Origin: Verrucomicrobiota bacterium
Lineage (GTDB): Bacteria > Verrucomicrobiota > Verrucomicrobiia > Verrucomicrobiales > DEV007
Assembly (NCBI GenBank): GCA_027618625.1
Contig: JAQCER010000102.1
Coordinates: forward strand, 1 to 8,288
Reading direction: 5' to 3'
DNA length: 8,288 bases
Below the pieces are notes generated by a model. It did no database searches. It had not been told where the DNA came from and worked only from the letters and a program-made list of their open reading frames with translations. Positions 1 through 7,417 of this stretch are shown one piece after another; the stretch's first letter is position 1, and each line of letters opens with the position of its first letter. Position numbers and translations under genes: made by a program.

Positions 1-61
1 CCCACCAGACCAGCGTATCCCATCCTCGTGCGTCCCCCGTAGTTTCAAACCTTCGAGCAAC

Positions 62-240
62 CCATCCCCCCAGCTAGCTTGTCGCAGAATCGAGCAGCAG
101 GCGCCCCTCCGTTTCGTCAATCGTCACTGTTACTGTCCCCAGAGTGACCCTCGTAGCAATGCTTCACCAAAATTGGCCGAACCCTGCTTTCGAAAGAGCA
201 GGACGATAGCGCCAGGAAACCCGTACCAACCAAAATGAAC
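62..240 (-). pseudogene. Decayed PSCyt1 (planctomycete-type cytochrome c) fragment
   Basis: On the minus strand, bases 194-120 read FESRVRPILVKHCYEGHS followed by GDSNSDD. This closely resembles the start of the PSCyt1 domain of DUF1549/DUF1553 proteins, whose usual form is FFE..VRPIL...CYECHS. The second heme-binding Cys is replaced by Gly (GGT codon), so the CxxCH motif is lost. A stop follows at 119-117. Skipping one base restores similarity: 118-77 reads DETEGRLLLDSATS, like the family's G-L-LDSR-G stretch, then a TAG at 76-74 and LGG. Upstream, 240-195 is hydrophobic (LVGTGFLALSSC) and may be a signal-peptide remnant. No intact gene follows towards base 1. I read it as a relic with a lost heme ligand, a frameshift and a stop. 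The family assignment is from memory of the motif; the limits are approximate. Confidence 0.6.
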
Positions 241-334
241 CGTTTTTCAGAGCTTCGATTGCGTAAAGCCTTCAGGCGTGCTTGATTATCAACAATTGTT
301 CCCATTCGCCACCAAAGCCTGCATCACGTTGCAA

Positions 335-1537
335 ATGATCCGCGTCACCGCCAGCTCCCTGGCGGTGATCGCTTCGGTGGCGAGTGCCCAAGGGGGCGAT
401 CCACGGTTGACAGCCCCGGTTGCCCAGGCGGTCGATGATCAAGAAGGGCGCCCTTTGCCCAGGGTTTTTGTCGGCACCTTCCGCGGTGACGCCGGCGAGA
501 CCACTGCCGGGCTGGTTCGAGCAGATCTTCAGAGCAGCGGCGCCGTCGAAGTCATTAGCTTCGAGAGTTCTGACGGCTACGGCATCCACGCCGAGGCCAT
601 AGGTGGCTGGGTCGATGCCGTCATTTTCAAGCCGGATGGACGCGTTCTCCTGCAGCGCCGCTACGAAAGTCCGAATCTTCGTCAGAACGTCCATCGCCTG
701 ACTGACGACTTCACAGAAATCGTGACACAGCGGCCAGGGATCGCAGGAAGCGTGATCGCCTTGGTCAGTGACAACAGCGGGAAGCGACAAGTCTACCTCT
801 GCGACAGCGATGGTGCGGACATTCGTCAGGTCACGACTGATCCGGAACTCGAAGGGATTCACCCCAATATCAGCCTCACGAATGGTAGGATCGTCTACAC
901 GGCGATCAAGGACGGATTCGCCGACATCTGGGCCGTTGACCTTGTCTCCGAAGAAAGCAAACGACTCATCAATGCCCCTGGAGACAACCTTCACCCGACA
1001 CTCTCTCCCGATGGTGAACGCCTCGCGGTGACCATGAGTTACTCTGGCACTACGGATCTTTACGTCACGACGGCTCTGGGGGGCAGAGCCCGTCGGCTCA
1101 CACAGGATGCGGCGATTGAGAACAGTCCCTCATGGTCGCCAGACGGTCGGCACGTAGCATTCGCACGAACGAACGAAGAAGGCCAGGGGTCACATATTTG
1201 TTACGTTTCGTCACTGGGAGGAGTCGCGGAAGCATTGCCTGTTGCAGAACAGGCGGAGAGTTCTGAGCCCGACTGGTCACCCGACGGACAAAACATCGCA
1301 TTCACGACAGGCACCGGCCCAACCAGTCAAATCGCAGTCTTTACAATGAGCACCCGGAAAACCGCGGTTCTGGAGGAAACTGAAGGCGGCCACAGCCCGA
1401 GCTGGGCTCCCGATTCTCGGCACCTTGCCTACCTCAAGGACGATGCCCTCTGGGTCCTTGACGTCCGGAGTAATGGCAAGCGAACAAAAATTGCCAGTGA
1501 TTTCGGCAATGTTTCAGAGGCGGCCTGGAGTCGCTGA
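335..1537 (+). CDS. tolB: TolB-like periplasmic beta-propeller protein
   Basis: The 400-residue product matches TolB over its full length (E. coli TolB is about 430). Residues 1-18 form a signal peptide ending in ASA before QGG, which fixes the ATG at 335. An upstream in-frame GTG at 278 would bury the signal peptide. Residues 43-140 resemble the TolB N-terminal domain (VFVGTF, then LVRADLQSSG, RRYESPNLRQNVHRLTDDF and a QRPGIAGS junction). Residues 141-400 form the propeller, with PD40 motifs LSPDGERLAV (223), WSPDGRHVAF (267), WSPDGQNIAF (314) and WAPDSRHLAY (357). The C-terminus GNVSEAAWSR matches the usual TolB ending. In proteobacteria TolB works with Pal and TolA in the periplasm. No tolQ, tolR, tolA or pal lies here, so a Tol-Pal role is inferred from the fold only. 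I see no clear Shine-Dalgarno sequence. The next gene starts 45 bases downstream, probably in the same transcript. Confidence 0.82.
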   Translation: MIRVTASSLAVIASVASAQGGDPRLTAPVAQAVDDQEGRPLPRVFVGTFRGDAGETTAGLVRADLQSSGAVEVISFESSDGYGIHAEAIGGWVDAVIFKPDGRVLLQRRYESPNLRQNVHRLTDDFTEIVTQRPGIAGSVIALVSDNSGKRQVYLCDSDGADIRQVTTDPELEGIHPNISLTNGRIVYTAIKDGFADIWAVDLVSEESKRLINAPGDNLHPTLSPDGERLAVTMSYSGTTDLYVTTALGGRARRLTQDAAIENSPSWSPDGRHVAFARTNEEGQGSHICYVSSLGGVAEALPVAEQAESSEPDWSPDGQNIAFTTGTGPTSQIAVFTMSTRKTAVLEETEGGHSPSWAPDSRHLAYLKDDALWVLDVRSNGKRTKIASDFGNVSEAAWSR

Positions 1538-1582
1538 CGGATTCATTCCACTGTTGCTATTTTACGGTGATTCTTCCAGCGT

Positions 1583-4500
1583 ATGCAGATGATTTCTCGT
1601 GGATTCCCCCGATTGATGATTGTGGCGATCGCACTGGCAGCCGCAGGTTCCGCTCTGCGCAGCCCCGCAGCACCCGTTCTTTCGGAAGTTCTCTGCGACA
1701 ATGCTTCATCGCTGGTTGACTGGCGGGGCGAACATTCGGACTGGATCGAAATCTACAATCCAGGCCCCGACAATGAAAATCTCGCCGGGTGGTATCTGAC
1801 CGACGATCCGGCTGACCTGACCAAGTGGCAATTCCCTGCCATCCCGTTGAGATCTGGTCGCTTTCAGGTCATCTTCGCGAGCGGCCTTGATGCCAACGAA
1901 GTTACAGACGCTCGGGTGCCACATGCATCATTCAAATTGTCAGCAGACGGCGAGTATCTGGCACTGGTGAAGCCGGATGGCACCACCATCGCGCATGCGC
2001 TGGAATTTTCCGATGTTCCGCAACACACGGATGTCAGTTACGGCCTGCCATTGGACGACACCGGATTTCGAATCGATGTCAATGGCACGCCTAAATTCCT
2101 GGCCAGCCCGACGCCAATGCAAGCGAATGATCAGGCTCTGGACGGGATCATTGAGCCTGTCCTCGCCAGCAAGCCACACGGATTCTACGATGCTCCCTTC
2201 GATCTCGAACTGGCATCCGCGACGCCCGACGTAGAGATCCGCTACACAACCGATGGCTCGGAACCTTCTCCATTGAACGGAGAATTACTCACAGGAAAAC
2301 TTACCGTCGACCACACGACAACGCTGCGTGCAATCGCGGTGCGCAGTAACTGGAAATCATCACCGGTAATGACGCGCACCTATCTATTCCTGGACGACAT
2401 CGTGCACCAATCCTCCAATGGAGAAGCCCCGGAGGGCTGGCCAGAGGGACAGGTCAATGGTCAGGTTCTCGACTACGGCATGGACCCTGACATTGTCGAA
2501 AAACTGGCGACCCCGGCGGAGGTGAAGGAAGCCCTGAGATCGCTGCCCACTTTGTCCGTGGTCACGAGCATCGAGAATCTGTTCGATCCCGATCGCGGCA
2601 TTTACGCCAATCCTCAGCAGAAAGGCCGCGAGTGGGAGCGCCCCTCATCCTTCGAACTCATCGATCCGGACGGCAAAACCGAAGGCTTTCAGGTGAACGC
2701 AGGACTGCGCCTGCGCGGTGGCTTCAGCCGCACGCCAAGCAATCCGAAGCACGCCATGCGTCTCATCTTCCGCAGTGAATATGGCAGCGCCAAACTCAAG
2801 TATCCATTGTTCGAAGAAGAGGGCGTCAAGTCATTCGACTTTATCGACATCCGCACCAGCCTCAACTGGTCATGGGCGATGGGTGGCTCGACCCGCAACA
2901 CGCTACTGCGAGACGTGTTCGCCCGCGATTCGCAGGGAGCCATGGGACAGCCATACACGCGAAGCCGATTCTATCACCTTTACCTTAACGGAAACTACTG
3001 GGGCATCTATCAGACCCAGGAGCGCGTCACCGATTCTTACGGCGCTTCCTATCTGGACGGCGACAAAGACGATTTTGATGTGATCAAAACCCAGGGACAA
3101 GTCGCTGCCGGGAATAGCGACGCACTGACCAGGCTTTTCCGAGCTGCCGTCAAAGGCTTCCGCAACGATGCCGACTACTTTGCCGTTCAGGGAATGCGGC
3201 TCGACGGCAGCCGTGCCCCAGAGTTCGAGAGGTTGCTCGATATCGACAACTTGATCGACTATATGCTGATCCTCTTCTACACTGGCAACAACGACGGCCC
3301 CGGCGGAGTGCATGTCTCCTGGCCAAACAACTACTACTCGATCTACAACAGAAAGCAGCCGGACGGGTTCAAGTATTTCGCCCATGACATGGAGCACACC
3401 CTCGATGTCGGCACCTACGACATGACGCTCTCGGACAACGCCACCCTGACACGTCCCGAGTATATCAATCCTTATTCTCTCCACGTTCGCCTCGTTGAAA
3501 ACGCTCAGTATCGGAAGCGTTTCAAAGAGCGTACTGAGATGCACTTCTTTGGGGAAGGAGTTTTCGCAGACGACGTCGCCGTAGCGCGGCTCAACAAGCA
3601 CGCAGCCCAGATCGAAAAGGCGATTCTCGCCCACTCAGCGCGTTGGGGCGATGCCAGTTCTCCCAAGCCGCGGACTCCCACCGATTGGAAACGCGCCGTC
3701 GATCGCAGCCGCAATTGGTTGAAGGGTCGGGGCAACGCAGTGATCTCCCAGTTTGTCCGGCGCGGCTGGTATGATGGACAGCTTCCCCCCAAGTTTGTTC
3801 GAGGCAGAGGCGACAACCTTTTCCTCATGAGTGATGGCGGCACTATTTACTTCACGACCGACGGTACGGACCCGTTGCGAGGCGATGGAGATTTGAACCC
3901 TGACGCCAGGGAAGCCAAGCAACCCACGATTGAGAAAACCGTTTTGCTCTCCGCTGATGCACCGATCCGTTCACTGGTGCCGACTGACGATCAGGCCGAC
4001 GGACACTGGCATCTGCCAGAGTTTGATGACCTGAGCTGGACAGCGGGAATCCCGGGAGTCGGTTACGATGATGACGGTGACTACCTGTCCGCCATCAGAC
4101 TCGATGTCAGCGAAACCTTGCGCGGACGGAATCTGACGATCTACCTTCGGTCGCATTTCGATGTCAGCACCACCGCGTTCGATCGCATGGTTCTTGGAAT
4201 GAAGTTCGATGATGGTTTTGTCGCCTACCTGAACGGATCCCGGCTTGCTGCCGCAAATGCTCCTCCGTACCTGGATTGGCAATCCCGCGCACCAGAAAAG
4301 GGCAACGACTCTGAAGCACTCATGTGGCAGGCATTTTCCGCACCTGCCACATTACAGCTTAAGAAATCCGGAAACGTGCTGGCCATCCACGGGCTGAATC
4401 AAAGTCTCGACAGTTCAGATTTTCTGATCACTCCGAGCCTGATGGGACTACAATTCTCAGGTGGAACCATTGTTGTCGATCAATTGGAGGCATGGCCCAA

Positions 4501-4603
4501 AGTCGTTGCCCGCGTTCGAAGCGACGACGGCAAGTGGTCGCCACCAGCACGCTTCGATCCGGCGGCACCAGCCAGTGAATCGGAACTCTTTGGAGCGGAT
4601 TGA
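1583..4603 (+). CDS. Secreted CotH-kinase protein with LTD, chitobiase-type and jelly-roll domains
   Basis: The 1006-residue exported protein has a signal peptide in residues 1-30 (basic start, hydrophobic IVAIALAAAGSAL, SPAA before PVLSE). ATG at 1583 and at 1589 are both possible starts. Residues 30-155 are a lamin-tail domain (SDWIEIYNPG, LAGWYLTDD). Residues 190-268 are a chitobiase C-terminal-type domain (IRYTTDGSEPS). Residues 320-700 are the CotH region: LRLRGG at 375, TRNTLLRDVFARDSQGAMGQ at 437, YLNGNYWGIYQTQERV at 467 and KYFAHDMEHTLDV at 597, where D602 is a likely metal-binding acid. Residues 753-765 start a second chitobiase-type unit (GTIYFTTDGTDP). Residues 786-955 look like a galactose-binding jelly-roll (FDDLSW, GVGYDD, FDDGFVAYLNG). 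Residues 971-991 (WPKVVARVRSDDGKWSPPARF) resemble the end of the chitobiase unit. CotH proteins are protein kinases in Bacillus spores; the role of large PVC versions is not known to me. Surface attachment or polymer binding is inferred from the domains. Confidence 0.85.
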   Translation: MQMISRGFPRLMIVAIALAAAGSALRSPAAPVLSEVLCDNASSLVDWRGEHSDWIEIYNPGPDNENLAGWYLTDDPADLTKWQFPAIPLRSGRFQVIFASGLDANEVTDARVPHASFKLSADGEYLALVKPDGTTIAHALEFSDVPQHTDVSYGLPLDDTGFRIDVNGTPKFLASPTPMQANDQALDGIIEPVLASKPHGFYDAPFDLELASATPDVEIRYTTDGSEPSPLNGELLTGKLTVDHTTTLRAIAVRSNWKSSPVMTRTYLFLDDIVHQSSNGEAPEGWPEGQVNGQVLDYGMDPDIVEKLATPAEVKEALRSLPTLSVVTSIENLFDPDRGIYANPQQKGREWERPSSFELIDPDGKTEGFQVNAGLRLRGGFSRTPSNPKHAMRLIFRSEYGSAKLKYPLFEEEGVKSFDFIDIRTSLNWSWAMGGSTRNTLLRDVFARDSQGAMGQPYTRSRFYHLYLNGNYWGIYQTQERVTDSYGASYLDGDKDDFDVIKTQGQVAAGNSDALTRLFRAAVKGFRNDADYFAVQGMRLDGSRAPEFERLLDIDNLIDYMLILFYTGNNDGPGGVHVSWPNNYYSIYNRKQPDGFKYFAHDMEHTLDVGTYDMTLSDNATLTRPEYINPYSLHVRLVENAQYRKRFKERTEMHFFGEGVFADDVAVARLNKHAAQIEKAILAHSARWGDASSPKPRTPTDWKRAVDRSRNWLKGRGNAVISQFVRRGWYDGQLPPKFVRGRGDNLFLMSDGGTIYFTTDGTDPLRGDGDLNPDAREAKQPTIEKTVLLSADAPIRSLVPTDDQADGHWHLPEFDDLSWTAGIPGVGYDDDGDYLSAIRLDVSETLRGRNLTIYLRSHFDVSTTAFDRMVLGMKFDDGFVAYLNGSRLAAANAPPYLDWQSRAPEKGNDSEALMWQAFSAPATLQLKKSGNVLAIHGLNQSLDSSDFLITPSLMGLQFSGGTIVVDQLEAWPKVVARVRSDDGKWSPPARFDPAAPASESELFGAD

Positions 4604-5016
4604 TGCGTAAAGCGAATGCCCAAGGTCGACCGCGACGGACCATCATCTGTCGTCTTTGTTTTGCTTCCTCCCAGCAAGATCACATAATGGAGATGGCCAC
4701 ACTGCTCTAAGATCTTTTCGATCTTTCTGAAAGTTCACCGCTGCGCCCGTTCCTGCCGACCTTCGAACACGGCCTGCTCAATCTATCGCAGTTCGATCCA
4801 GCATTGAACGAACAGGATCCAAGTGTGCATGAGCGCCAGTGGATGTGCTTCCGCCTCATGAGCCCCGACCTTCCTTACCGGGCGGACGTCTTCGCCTTTG
4901 CGGCGGCGGGCTCCGTCCGGGTAGCGGAACTCAAAAGGATCGTCGTGAGCGCGCGGAGACGCCAGCACCTGACCCTGCGGACCGAAGGCCCGCGTGCTGA
5001 CCATCTGGCTGGGTGA
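4603..5016 (+). pseudogene. Interrupted coding remnant, possibly Rpn/YhgA-like nuclease C-terminal part
   Basis: An ATG at 4603-4605 overlaps the TGA of the upstream gene (TGATG). Its frame runs 35 codons to a TAA at 4708-4710, then stays open another 101 codons to a TGA at 5014-5016. After the TAA it reads DLFDLSESSPLRPFLPTFEH and GLLNLSQFDPAL. This resembles the part of Rpn/YhgA-like proteins (PF04754, recombination-promoting nuclease or putative transposase) where a DLFDLP-like motif is followed by LRPYLPxF and a VDLS-like motif. A GAA-to-TAA change would explain the stop, since LLEDLFDL is the expected reading. By hand count, third codon positions are GC-rich and second positions GC-poor, as in real coding DNA. 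The N-terminal nuclease half (PD-(D/E)xK motifs) is absent, so this is a fragment even without the stop. The overlap with the upstream stop may be chance. The family call is tentative. Confidence 0.4.
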
Positions 5017-5293
5017 CTGGGGACCAGGACGTCGAGGAAGCGTGGAAAGCACGCTGAGGGCTCGGGGCTGGGTGCTGTTGAGCCTTGCCCCCGAACGTTG
5101 GCGAACTCGACACCGGCACCTCCGATTCACTTCATTCCGCTGCCTCCAGCAGCGCCGCCTTCCGCTCTTCTGGGAATCCAGACTTCCGGAGGGTCTCCGC
5201 GACGACGGGGCGTTGTCGCTCTCGCACGGGAGAAGGTGACAGGAAATCGGCGCGGCGCGAGGCCACCGATTTGTTCCAGGTGCGACGACGGAA

Positions 5294-5336
5294 AGGCGAA
5301 GCGGATCGAAAATTCGAGGCGAAGCGATTCGATCCG
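5294..5336. repeat. Nested direct and inverted repeat cluster
   Basis: A 16-base unit starting AGGCGAAGCG occurs at 5294-5309 and again 23 bases later at 5317-5332, with 14 of 16 bases identical. Overlapping it is a perfect 9-base inverted repeat, CGGATCGAA at 5302-5310 and TTCGATCCG at 5328-5336, with a 17-base loop. The arrangement suggests a structured non-coding repeat, perhaps one end of a dispersed element, but only one copy of the cluster is visible in the window. Confidence 0.55.
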
Positions 5337-5422
5337 GGACCCGGGGATTGACGAATCCTCTGGTGGCGCAAGTCGAGGATGTCGGAGGATGTGTTCGGAA
5401 CAAGGACTCGGAGCCGCGACCT

Positions 5423-5460
5423 GCTCCATTGCTCCATTGCTCAATTGCTCAATTGCTCCT
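5423..5460. repeat. 8-base tandem repeat, about 4.75 copies
   Basis: GCTCCATT occurs twice (5423-5438), followed by GCTCAATT twice (5439-5454) and a partial GCTCCT (5455-5460). Copies differ only at the fifth base (C or A). The block is non-coding and lies about 150 bases beyond the stop codon of the minus-strand acyltransferase gene. Such simple arrays can change length by replication slippage. Confidence 0.9.
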
Positions 5461-5606
5461 GGCTCACAACGCGCTTCTCCTTTAGCTTAGCAAAGATGGG
5501 TAAGAGCCAGAACCGTAATGATCTGGGGCGGTTGAGGATTCGCCGCAAGTGCGAGTTGAGTTGCTGGACGTCAGCCGCCGCGCATTCTACAGCCCTCAAT
5601 CCCCTT

Positions 5607-6743
5607 CTACGCCACCGACTCAGGCTCGGGATCCGCCACCCCAATCCCATGCAAATTCATGAATCGCTGGAGGGCTTCATCACCAAAGTAACGTCGCAGG
5701 AGTTTAGGATCGGCCGTGCGGAGGTCAGCTACGAGTAGACCATCGAGGACGCTGGAGAATTCTTCATCAACGTTGAACCCTATGAGCAGGGCGTTCATGC
5801 GCAGGTATTGGCGGAACAGGACGGGCACTCCTTTGCCGTCGGCCTCCAGTTCTGAGATCAGGGCGGAAACGTCGTCGATGCTTTGCAGGCACGTGCTGAT
5901 GGTGTCGCGCTGGCCATCGAGGGCATTGTCGGTCTTGAATGGGCGCGTCGCTTGGACGAGCCGAGACAGGACGGGGTGGCGAAACGATTTGCGAATGAAC
6001 CAGACCAGCAGCTGCTTTGAGACTGACGTGTAGTCCTGGCTCATGCTGACCGGCCCGAACAGGGTATGATAGCCCGGGTGGCGATCGATGTAAGCAGAAA
6101 TGCCGCACCACAGCAGCATGAGCGAATGGCGTTGCTTCTGATGCCGGGCGACGACGAAGGATCGACCCAGCTCGATCGCATGGTCAAGCCGCTGGACAAA
6201 GCCAGGGCGGAAGTTGAACAACGTCGCGGTGTAGAGCCCGGCACTTCCCCGGCCTTTGATCGCCTCGTCCACGCGTGCCAGGCGGTATGCCCCTACGATA
6301 TCCCGGCTGGCGGGTGCCCAAAGAAACAAGTGCTCGTAGTGATCGTCGAAGGCATCCAGATCCTTTGCCCGTCCCGTGCCTTCGCTAATTTCCCGAAAGG
6401 TGATCTCGCGCAGCCTCCCGATCTCTTCGATGATCCTGGGGGCCTGGTTGCGGCTGACGACGTAGACCTCACACCCCTGCTGCGCCAGCATGAGACAACC
6501 GGGCGGCAACGAAGCGACTTCCTCTGCCAACTCAGAAGCAGGCACGGCCTCCGCGATGGGCTCCAGCTCCCCCCGCTGTGGATCAGTCGGTTCGCCACCA
6601 CGCCTGACCTGGTTTTGCGCTGAGTGCTTGAGCAAATAGGTGGCGGCACGGATGAACGCCGTCAGCGTCTTGTTGTCCGTAAACCGCTGGAGCTGTCGGC
6701 CCGACACAGGCCGGCCGATGGTCATGCGCACGTTGCTCCCGCG
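5607..6743 (-). CDS. GNAT-type N-acyltransferase domain (C-terminal half of split OlsF-like protein)
   Basis: This 378-codon stretch is the C-terminal half of an OlsF-type or putative hemolysin acyltransferase, separated from its N-terminal half by the frameshift at 6744-6749. It starts with KRGSNVRMTIGRPVSGRQL, the usual link from PlsC to GNAT in fused proteins. Then come EITFREISEGTGR (6410-6372), DAFDDHYEHLFLW, IVGAYRLARVDEAI, the IELGRSFV motif (about 6173-6153), LLWCGISAYI and LFGPVSMSQDY (about 6062-6030). The end (FNVDEEFSSVLDGLLVADL, RRYFG) is also typical. Homologues such as OlsB/OlsF N-acylate the amino group of ornithine, and GlsB that of glycine, with a 3-hydroxyacyl chain from ACP. 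The substrate here cannot be read from sequence. If translated separately, the best start is the ATG at 6725-6723. The open frame upstream to 6857 is an out-of-frame shadow of the PlsC domain and is rich in Cys. Confidence 0.85.
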   Translation of the reverse strand, partial: RGSNVRMTIGRPVSGRQLQRFTDNKTLTAFIRAATYLLKHSAQNQVRRGGEPTDPQRGELEPIAEAVPASELAEEVASLPPGCLMLAQQGCEVYVVSRNQAPRIIEEIGRLREITFREISEGTGRAKDLDAFDDHYEHLFLWAPASRDIVGAYRLARVDEAIKGRGSAGLYTATLFNFRPGFVQRLDHAIELGRSFVVARHQKQRHSLMLLWCGISAYIDRHPGYHTLFGPVSMSQDYTSVSKQLLVWFIRKSFRHPVLSRLVQATRPFKTDNALDGQRDTISTCLQSIDDVSALISELEADGKGVPVLFRQYLRMNALLIGFNVDEEFSSVLDGLLVADLRTADPKLLRRYFGDEALQRFMNLHGIGVADPEPESVA

Positions 6744-7416
6744 TTTTTTCCAGTTCCCGTGGTAGCAGCAGAGTGCGCAGTCGCGGATGCAGCAATCCCG
6801 CAAATTGAAACAGCATACTGTTCCTGCCATGAACGTGAACGGGGATGACTGGTGCACCGGTCCGGCGGACGATAGCCGCTACGTGCTGCGACCACGGTGG
6901 ATCGGTGACCGCACCGGCCCAAAGATGAAAATGAGAAACTTCCCCAGCAGGAAATACCATCAACACGCCTCCCGACTCGACGTGACGAATCGCCTCACGC
7001 ATCGGCCGAAGATTCGCTCGCGGCGCATTCTTCCCGCCGAAAGGATCGACTGCGATCACGCACTCACGCAGCGGCTCAATGCGCATCAGGAGAAAATTTC
7101 CCATCAGCCTGGTGTCTGGGCGGGCACTTAGTATTCGCTGGGCTAGAACGATCGATTCAAGCCCTCCGAAGGGATGGTTAGCAACCACGATAGCGGGGCC
7201 ATGCGTCAGTCCAACCAAATCCGTGTCACCATCGATATCGCCACCGATCTCCAGATAGCCCATGCATCGTTTGAAAAAATCGGCAGGATCGCGGCAATCC
7301 AGGGCATGCGCATAAGTCCCGTTGACGGTGTCAATGCCAAGGGCACGCTCAGCGAACCGCCCGGCCCAAGTGGAGCCGACGCGTGGACTGAGTTCTGCCA
7401 GATCGATGAGTTTCAT
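6583..7416 (-). CDS. PlsC-like lysophospholipid/O-acyltransferase (N-terminal half of split OlsF-like protein)
   Basis: The start is the ATG at 7416-7414, one base after the stop of the upstream ATP-grasp gene. A TTG at 7440 would overlap that gene by 23 bases and add eight residues before MKLIDLAEL. Residues 75-88 hold the acyltransferase motif AIVVANHPFGGLES (the family's NHPxGGxD/E form of block I). FPAGEVS at 155-161 is the block III-like motif. GAPVIPVHVHGRNSMLFQFA and LLHPRLRTLLLPREL (187-222) are typical of the hemolysin/OlsF subgroup. No signal peptide is visible; the enzyme probably sits at the inner face of the membrane. In OlsF this domain adds the second, ester-linked acyl chain. 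From about residue 225 the frame leaves the family (TREQRAHDHRPA) and ends at 6583, so the last 53 residues are probably not native; the family sequence continues in the next frame as the GNAT half. Corrected, the protein is 602 residues, normal for the fused family. Confidence 0.85.
   Translation of the reverse strand: MKLIDLAELSPRVGSTWAGRFAERALGIDTVNGTYAHALDCRDPADFFKRCMGYLEIGGDIDGDTDLVGLTHGPAIVVANHPFGGLESIVLAQRILSARPDTRLMGNFLLMRIEPLRECVIAVDPFGGKNAPRANLRPMREAIRHVESGGVLMVFPAGEVSHFHLWAGAVTDPPWSQHVAAIVRRTGAPVIPVHVHGRNSMLFQFAGLLHPRLRTLLLPRELEKTREQRAHDHRPACVGPTAPAVYGQQDADGVHPCRHLFAQALSAKPGQAWWRTD
6744..6749 (-). other. Frameshift site in an A6 run splitting the OlsF-like gene
   Basis: The minus strand reads CTG GAA AAA ACG CGG in the PlsC frame. 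Skipping one A of the six gives CTG GAA AAA CGC GGG AGC, that is ELEKRGS, which continues into the GNAT domain as in fused homologues. Both halves keep their conserved motifs right up to this point, so the disruption is recent, a sequencing error, or a slip site. A lysyl-tRNA on AAA at 6747-6745 could re-pair fully after a +1 slip, but I see no stimulatory stop codon or structure. Confidence 0.75.
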
Positions 7417-7417
7417 T

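Larger units (their letters stand above)
5017..5606. other. Gene-free region between convergent transcription units
   Basis: I find no convincing gene in this stretch of about 590 bases. Several overlapping frames stay open on both strands from about 5085 to 5440, but they are arginine- and serine-rich with no recognisable motif, as expected of GC-rich non-coding DNA. It contains a short palindrome pair (AAATCGG at 5244-5250, CCGATTT at 5266-5272), the repeat cluster at 5294-5336 and the 8-base tandem repeat at 5423-5460. A long-range inverted pair (CTGGCTC at 5459-5465, GAGCCAG at 5504-5510) encloses a weak hairpin at 5480-5495. Both neighbouring operons converge here, so transcription must end somewhere in it, but I see no GC-rich stem followed by a T-run that I would call a terminator. 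Confidence 0.6.

Noticed and set aside
259..289. Possible sigma-70 promoter before the tolB-like gene (TTGCGT ... GATTAT)
   Set aside because: Only 3 of 6 and 4 of 6 consensus matches with 19-base spacing; not better than chance.
272..994. Minus-strand open frame of 240 codons over the tolB-like gene
   Set aside because: The plus strand carries clear TolB motifs throughout; the minus frame shows none.
2903..3634. Minus-strand open frame of 243 codons inside the CotH gene
   Set aside because: It lies wholly within the strongly supported CotH-kinase region and is a shadow frame.
4709..4725. AAGATC/GATCTT hairpin as terminator of the plus-strand operon
   Set aside because: The stem is only 6 AT-rich base pairs, there is no T-run after it, and it lies inside the Rpn-like remnant.
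4783..5403. Long minus-strand open frame of 206 codons
   Set aside because: It is rich in Arg, Ser and Pro, has no recognisable motif, and overlaps a plus-strand frame with better coding-like base composition.
6744..6857. Upstream extension of the GNAT frame as a real N-terminus
   Set aside because: This part is Cys-rich, unlike the family, and overlaps the well-conserved end of the PlsC domain in another frame.
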